Assembly: GCA_020216805.1 (NCBI GenBank)
Contig: JAIWNN010000065.1
Location: 1-10,000, forward strand
Direction: 5' to 3'
Length of the DNA stretch: 10,000 bases
Source: Desulfarculus sp.
GTDB lineage: Bacteria; Desulfobacterota; Desulfarculia; Desulfarculales; Desulfarculaceae
Below are positions 7,081 through 10,000 of this stretch, one piece after another; positions within the stretch are counted from its first letter, which is position 1, and every line of letters starts with the position of its first letter. Made by a program: the position numbers and the translations under genes. The notes beneath the pieces were generated by a model that saw only the letters and a program-made list of their open reading frames with translations, was not told the origin of the DNA and searched no databases.

Positions 7081-8345
7081 CCCCCGCCCGCCGCCAGGAG
7101 CTCCTGCGCCGCTCCCTGGAGGATGTCTCCGACGTCTACGAGCGGGTGCGCGGCATCATCGACGACATCCGCCGCACCGGCGACGCGGCCAACCTGGCCG
7201 AGCACCGCCGGCTGAAGCCCGACCTGACCGCGGCCGAGCTTAAGGTCAACCGGGAGGAGATCGACGCGGCCTATGCCCAGGTGCCGGCCGAGATCGTGGC
7301 CGCCCTGAAGAGCGCCGCGGCCAACATCCGCGCCTTCCACGCCGCCCAGTTGGAGCGGCCCCAATGGCAGATGGAGGTGGCCTCGGGCATCCTGGCCGGA
7401 CGCAAGTCCACCCCTCTGGACGCGGTGGGCTGCTATGTGCCCGGCGGCCGGGCCGCCTATCCCTCCACCGCCCTGATGACCGTCCTGCCGGCGGTGGTGG
7501 CCGGGGTGCGGCGGGTGGCGGTCTGCACCCCGCCCTTGGAAGGCATGGCCATGAATCCCAACACCCTGGTGGCCTGCGACATCGCCGGGGCGCACGAGAT
7601 CTACAAGCTGGGCGGGCCCTGGGCGGTGGGCAGCCTGGCCCTGGGCACCGCCACCGTGCCCCGGGTCCACAAGATCGTGGGCCCGGGCAACAAGTACGTC
7701 ACCGCGGCCAAGATGCAGGTCTTCGGCCTGGTGGACATCGACTCCCCGGCCGGCCCCTCCGAGGCCCTGATCCTGGCCGACGCCAGCGCCAATCCCAGGC
7801 ATCTGGCCCTGGACTTCCTCTCCCAGGTGGAGCACGACCCCGACTCGGCCGCGGTGCTGGTCACCGACGACCCGGCCCTGGCCCAGGCGGTCTGCGACGA
7901 GGTGGCCCGGCTGCTGCCCGGCCTTCCCCGGCGGGAGATCATCGAAAAGGCCGGCCGCTATTGCGCGGTGCTGGTGGCCCGGGACATGGACCAGGCGATC
8001 GCCTTCAGCAACGAGTACGCGCCCGAGCATTTGCAGATCGTCACCGCCGAGCCCTTCCTGACCCTGCAACAGATCCGTCATGCCGGCAGCATCTTCATGG
8101 GCCCCTGGGCCCCGGTGCCGGTGGGCGACTACGCCAGCGGCACCAACCACGTGCTGCCCACCGCCCAGGGCGCGCTGTGCTTCAGTGGGCTGTCGGTGGA
8201 CGACTTCATCAAGAAGCCCACCTTCCAATACCTGACCCGGGAGGGACTGGCCGGCCTGGCCTCCACGGTGCGGACCCTGGCCACGGCCGAGGGCCTGCCG
8301 GTGCACGCCCTGGCGGTGGACGCCCGGTTGGAGGGCGACGACTAG
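7047..8345 (+). CDS. hisD: Histidinol dehydrogenase
   Basis: A 432-residue protein, standard length, for the last two steps of histidine synthesis: oxidation of L-histidinol through the aldehyde to L-histidine with two NAD+, in the cytoplasm as a zinc-dependent dimer. Zinc ligands Gln260, His263, Asp361 and His420 and catalytic Glu327-His328 (APEHLQ) are all present; they correspond to E. coli Gln259, His262, Asp360, His419, Glu326 and His327. The nucleotide-site motifs CYVPGG (129-134) and GPGNKYV (212-218) are conserved. One oddity is [12 protein letters not shown] at 189-200 where most HisD have GGAQAIAALA, putting Trp192 in place of a Gln reported to contact NAD. The start ATG has AAAAGGA at 7034-7040, six bases upstream. 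No other his gene is adjacent. HisD-like dehydrogenases of other substrates (for example HpsN) exist, but the complete active site favours HisD. Confidence 0.93.
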   Translation: MRLAPQRLDDLTPARRQELLRRSLEDVSDVYERVRGIIDDIRRTGDAANLAEHRRLKPDLTAAELKVNREEIDAAYAQVPAEIVAALKSAAANIRAFHAAQLERPQWQMEVASGILAGRKSTPLDAVGCYVPGGRAAYPSTALMTVLPAVVAGVRRVAVCTPPLEGMAMNPNTLVACDIAGAHEIYKLGGPWAVGSLALGTATVPRVHKIVGPGNKYVTAAKMQVFGLVDIDSPAGPSEALILADASANPRHLALDFLSQVEHDPDSAAVLVTDDPALAQAVCDEVARLLPGLPRREIIEKAGRYCAVLVARDMDQAIAFSNEYAPEHLQIVTAEPFLTLQQIRHAGSIFMGPWAPVPVGDYASGTNHVLPTAQGALCFSGLSVDDFIKKPTFQYLTREGLAGLASTVRTLATAEGLPVHALAVDARLEGDD

Positions 8346-8424
8346 GGCCTTTCCCGGCCCCAGTCCCGCCCAGAATGCCCGACCCAGCCCACCCGGGCAA
8401 CGATTCGTGTTTCACAAACCACCG

Positions 8425-8461
8425 AGGCCAAACGGCGACAGCCGTTTGGCCTGGTTTTTTT
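8425..8461 (+). terminator. Intrinsic terminator after hisD
   Basis: A perfect 12-bp stem (8425-8436 with 8441-8452) closes a GACA loop and is followed, after two G, by seven T (8455-8461). It lies 79 bases after the hisD stop and is oriented for + strand transcripts; the opposite strand has no T-run after the stem. It marks the end of the + strand block. Confidence 0.92.
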
Positions 8462-8520
8462 AGAAGGGGGTGTGGGGGAACCCTTTTTGCGCGGCAAAAA
8501 GGGTTCCCCCACTCTCTTCT
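8462..8520. repeat. Long perfect palindrome between convergent genes
   Basis: A perfect 19-bp inverted repeat (8472-8490 with 8494-8512) surrounds a three-base GCG spacer. A further 5-bp arm (AGAAG 8462-8466, CTTCT 8516-8520) extends the symmetry to 59 bases, ending directly at the iorB stop codon. The stem carries G5, A2, C3 and T5 blocks. As RNA it would be a very stable hairpin in either direction, so it may end or protect the iorAB transcript, although no T-run follows the stem on the - strand. It could also be a copy of a dispersed palindromic element. The structure is certain; its function is not. Confidence 0.85.
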
Positions 8521-9114
8521 CTATTTCCCGCCCGCAGCGGCGAAGCCCAGGTCGAAGGCCTGGAGATTGGCCGCGACGAAGCGCTCCTTGCTGTTGGCTT
8601 TGATCATTTTCTTGATGGACTTGACCGGCACCGGCAGATTGCCGGCGGCGAAGAGCGCGCCCAGCATGACCATGTTCAGGCTCAAGGGGTTCTTGGCCTG
8701 TTCGGCCAGGGCCTGTCCGTCGAAGGAGACGACGTTCTTGACCTTGCGGCGGACATAGGCCAGGGAGTCGGCGGGGGCGGGATAGGTGGCCTGGCCGATA
8801 GCCACGGTGAAGGGCGGCAGGGGCCGGGTGTTGGTGATGATCAGGGTGTCCTTGTGGGCTTTATTGAGGATGCGCAGGGTCTCCACCGGCTCGAAGCTGA
8901 CGATGATGTCGGCCTCGGCGTCGCTGACGATGGGGCTCTTGGCCTCGCCGATGATCACCGCGCTCTCCACCACGCCGCCGCGCTGGGCCATGCCGTGGAT
9001 CTCGCTGACCACCACCGGCAGTCCGGCGTCCAGGGCCGCCTGGCCCAGGAGGTTGCTGGCCAGCAGGTTGCCCTGTCCGCCCACGCCCACGTTGACGATG
9101 CGTTGGGTCTGCAT
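8521..9114 (-). CDS. iorB: Indolepyruvate:ferredoxin oxidoreductase, beta subunit
   Basis: A 197-residue protein, typical of IorB, made of one pyruvate/ketoisovalerate oxidoreductase gamma-type domain. The glycine-rich VGVGGQGN (9-16) and the conserved SEIHGMAQRGG (37-47) are diagnostic. With IorA it oxidatively decarboxylates aryl pyruvates (indolepyruvate, phenylpyruvate, 4-hydroxyphenylpyruvate, made from aromatic amino acids) to aryl-acetyl-CoA, reducing ferredoxin; it is a cytoplasmic enzyme of anaerobes. The start ATG (9112-9114) has a strong GGAGGA about seven bases upstream on the - strand (near 9121-9126). It follows iorA by 12 bases, so the two are one operon and iorB is its last gene here. 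It ends beside the palindrome at 8462-8520. Confidence 0.95.
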   Translation of the reverse strand: MQTQRIVNVGVGGQGNLLASNLLGQAALDAGLPVVVSEIHGMAQRGGVVESAVIIGEAKSPIVSDAEADIIVSFEPVETLRILNKAHKDTLIITNTRPLPPFTVAIGQATYPAPADSLAYVRRKVKNVVSFDGQALAEQAKNPLSLNMVMLGALFAAGNLPVPVKSIKKMIKANSKERFVAANLQAFDLGFAAAGGK

Positions 9115-9126
9115 TTGGCTTCCTCC

Positions 9127-10000
9127 TTAGGCCTCGGCCTTGACCGGCAGGATGGCGTTCTCCGGGCAGATCTGGGCGCAGAGCGCGCAGCCGATGCACT
9201 GGAGCGGGTTGATGCGGGCCTTGCCGTCCTCCACGAACATGGCCGGGCAGGCCACCTTCTTCACGCAGTCCAGGTGGCCCTTGCACTTGTCCAGGCGCAC
9301 CTCGAAGGGTTTCCTGGTCTTGGGGGCCACCCGGCGGGCGAAGAGCGGGCAAAGCTCCTGGCTGATGATGACGCTGACGCCCTGATGCTCCACCGCGGCC
9401 TTGATGGCCTCCACCGAGGCCTTGACCTTCAGGGGCTTGATGGTGGTGACGTGCTGGACCCCCAGGCTGCGGACCAGCGTCTCCAGGTCGATGTGGGTGG
9501 TGGGATCGCCGATCTTCTCGGTGTCCACCCCGGGATGGGGCTGGTGACCGGTCATGGCGGTGGTGCCGTTGTCCATGATCACCAACGTGAAGTTGTGGTT
9601 GTTGTGCACCGCGTTGACCAGGCCGGTGATGCCGGAGTGGAAGAAGGTGCTGTCGCCGATGAAGCTGATCACCTTCTGGCCGGTGGCCCGGGCGAAGCCG
9701 CCGGAGCTGCTGACCGAGGAGCCCATGCAGATCACGAAGTCGGCCATGCTGATGGGAGGCAGCAGGCCCAGGGTGTAGCAGCCGATGTCGGTGGGATAGA
9801 TGGCGCTGTTTCCCACCACCTCCTTGACCGCGTAGTAGGTGGCGCGGTGGGGGCAGCCGGGACAGAGGGTGGGCGGACGCCCGGGCAGGGCCGGTAGGTC
9901 GGACAGGTCCAGAGGCTTGGTGGCCTTGTACTTGAAACCGAAATAGTGGCCGACCACGTCGCGCACCAGGCGGGGATTGAACTCATAGGCTCGGCTGAAG
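9127..10000 (-). CDS. iorA: Indolepyruvate:ferredoxin oxidoreductase, alpha subunit, C-terminal part (partial)
   Basis: The reading frame is open to the window end, so only about the last 290 residues are seen; the N-terminal pyrimidine-binding and transketolase-like domains lie beyond base 10000. The visible part starts with FSRAYEFNPRLVRDVVG, then the CPGCPHRATYY motif (near 9830-9870) and the thiamine diphosphate-binding domain with GDSTFFHSGI and DNGTTAMTG (roughly 9550-9665). The C-terminus is a ferredoxin-like domain (roughly 9140-9290) with CKGHLDC...ACP and CIGCALCAQICP cysteine clusters for two [4Fe-4S] centres, which pass electrons to ferredoxin. The stop TAA is at 9127-9129. IorA forms a complex with IorB from the next gene. 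This architecture separates it from pyruvate and 2-oxoglutarate oxidoreductases. Confidence 0.95.
   Translation of the reverse strand, partial: FSRAYEFNPRLVRDVVGHYFGFKYKATKPLDLSDLPALPGRPPTLCPGCPHRATYYAVKEVVGNSAIYPTDIGCYTLGLLPPISMADFVICMGSSVSSSGGFARATGQKVISFIGDSTFFHSGITGLVNAVHNNHNFTLVIMDNGTTAMTGHQPHPGVDTEKIGDPTTHIDLETLVRSLGVQHVTTIKPLKVKASVEAIKAAVEHQGVSVIISQELCPLFARRVAPKTRKPFEVRLDKCKGHLDCVKKVACPAMFVEDGKARINPLQCIGCALCAQICPENAILPVKAEA

Noticed and set aside
6906..8306. 466-codon open frame on the - strand opposite hisD
   Set aside because: Gly/His/Gln-rich composition without any domain, exactly antisense to a clear HisD; a shadow of GC-rich codon use.
7364..8758. 464-codon + strand frame overlapping hisD and the terminators
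   Set aside because: Gly/Pro/Arg-rich, runs through the hisD terminator and palindrome and into iorB; no family resemblance.
8470..9897. 475-codon + strand frame opposite iorAB
   Set aside because: Low-complexity Gly/Asp/Val/His sequence antisense to strong IorB and IorA matches.

Overview
The window is GC-rich bacterial DNA with tightly packed genes, good Shine-Dalgarno sites and start/stop overlaps. The gene content is a CheA/CheR/CheD/CheB array feeding response regulators with RsbU- and RsbW-like output domains, next to an indolepyruvate:ferredoxin oxidoreductase. This suggests an anaerobic, motile or chemosensory deltaproteobacterium (Desulfobacterota; something like the Desulfarculales is my guess from style, not proven by the sequence).

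Layout. Bases 1-6448 are a chemosensory and signalling cluster on the + strand: the 3' end of a CheA kinase (1-90), a kinase-less CheA-like protein with Hpt, P2-like and CheW/P5 domains (123-1496), CheR methyltransferase (1486-2367), CheD deamidase (2447-3046), CheB methylesterase (3251-4339), a receiver-PP2C phosphatase (4339-5517) and a receiver-GHKL (RsbW-like) kinase (5567-6448). A zinc-ribbon Nudix hydrolase (6445-7080) is joined to it by an ATGA overlap, followed by histidinol dehydrogenase (7047-8345) and an intrinsic terminator (8425-8461). A large perfect palindrome (8472-8512) separates this block from the convergent - strand operon iorAB, of which iorB is complete (8521-9114) and iorA is cut off by the window end (9127-10000).

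How it works together (inference). CheR, CheB and CheD adapt receptors encoded elsewhere. CheA, and perhaps the Hpt of the kinase-less CheA-like protein, supply phosphate to the receiver domains of CheB, the PP2C phosphatase and the GHKL kinase. The last two resemble the opposing halves of a partner-switching system (RsbU-type phosphatase against RsbW-type kinase), so the output may be control of a sigma factor or of an anti-sigma antagonist rather than, or as well as, the flagellar motor. No CheY and no STAS protein is visible here. The most interesting elements are the split-CheA-like protein, the double partner-switch output, a sequence matching the -10 element of flagellar sigma-28 promoters upstream of cheB, and the palindrome between the convergent genes.
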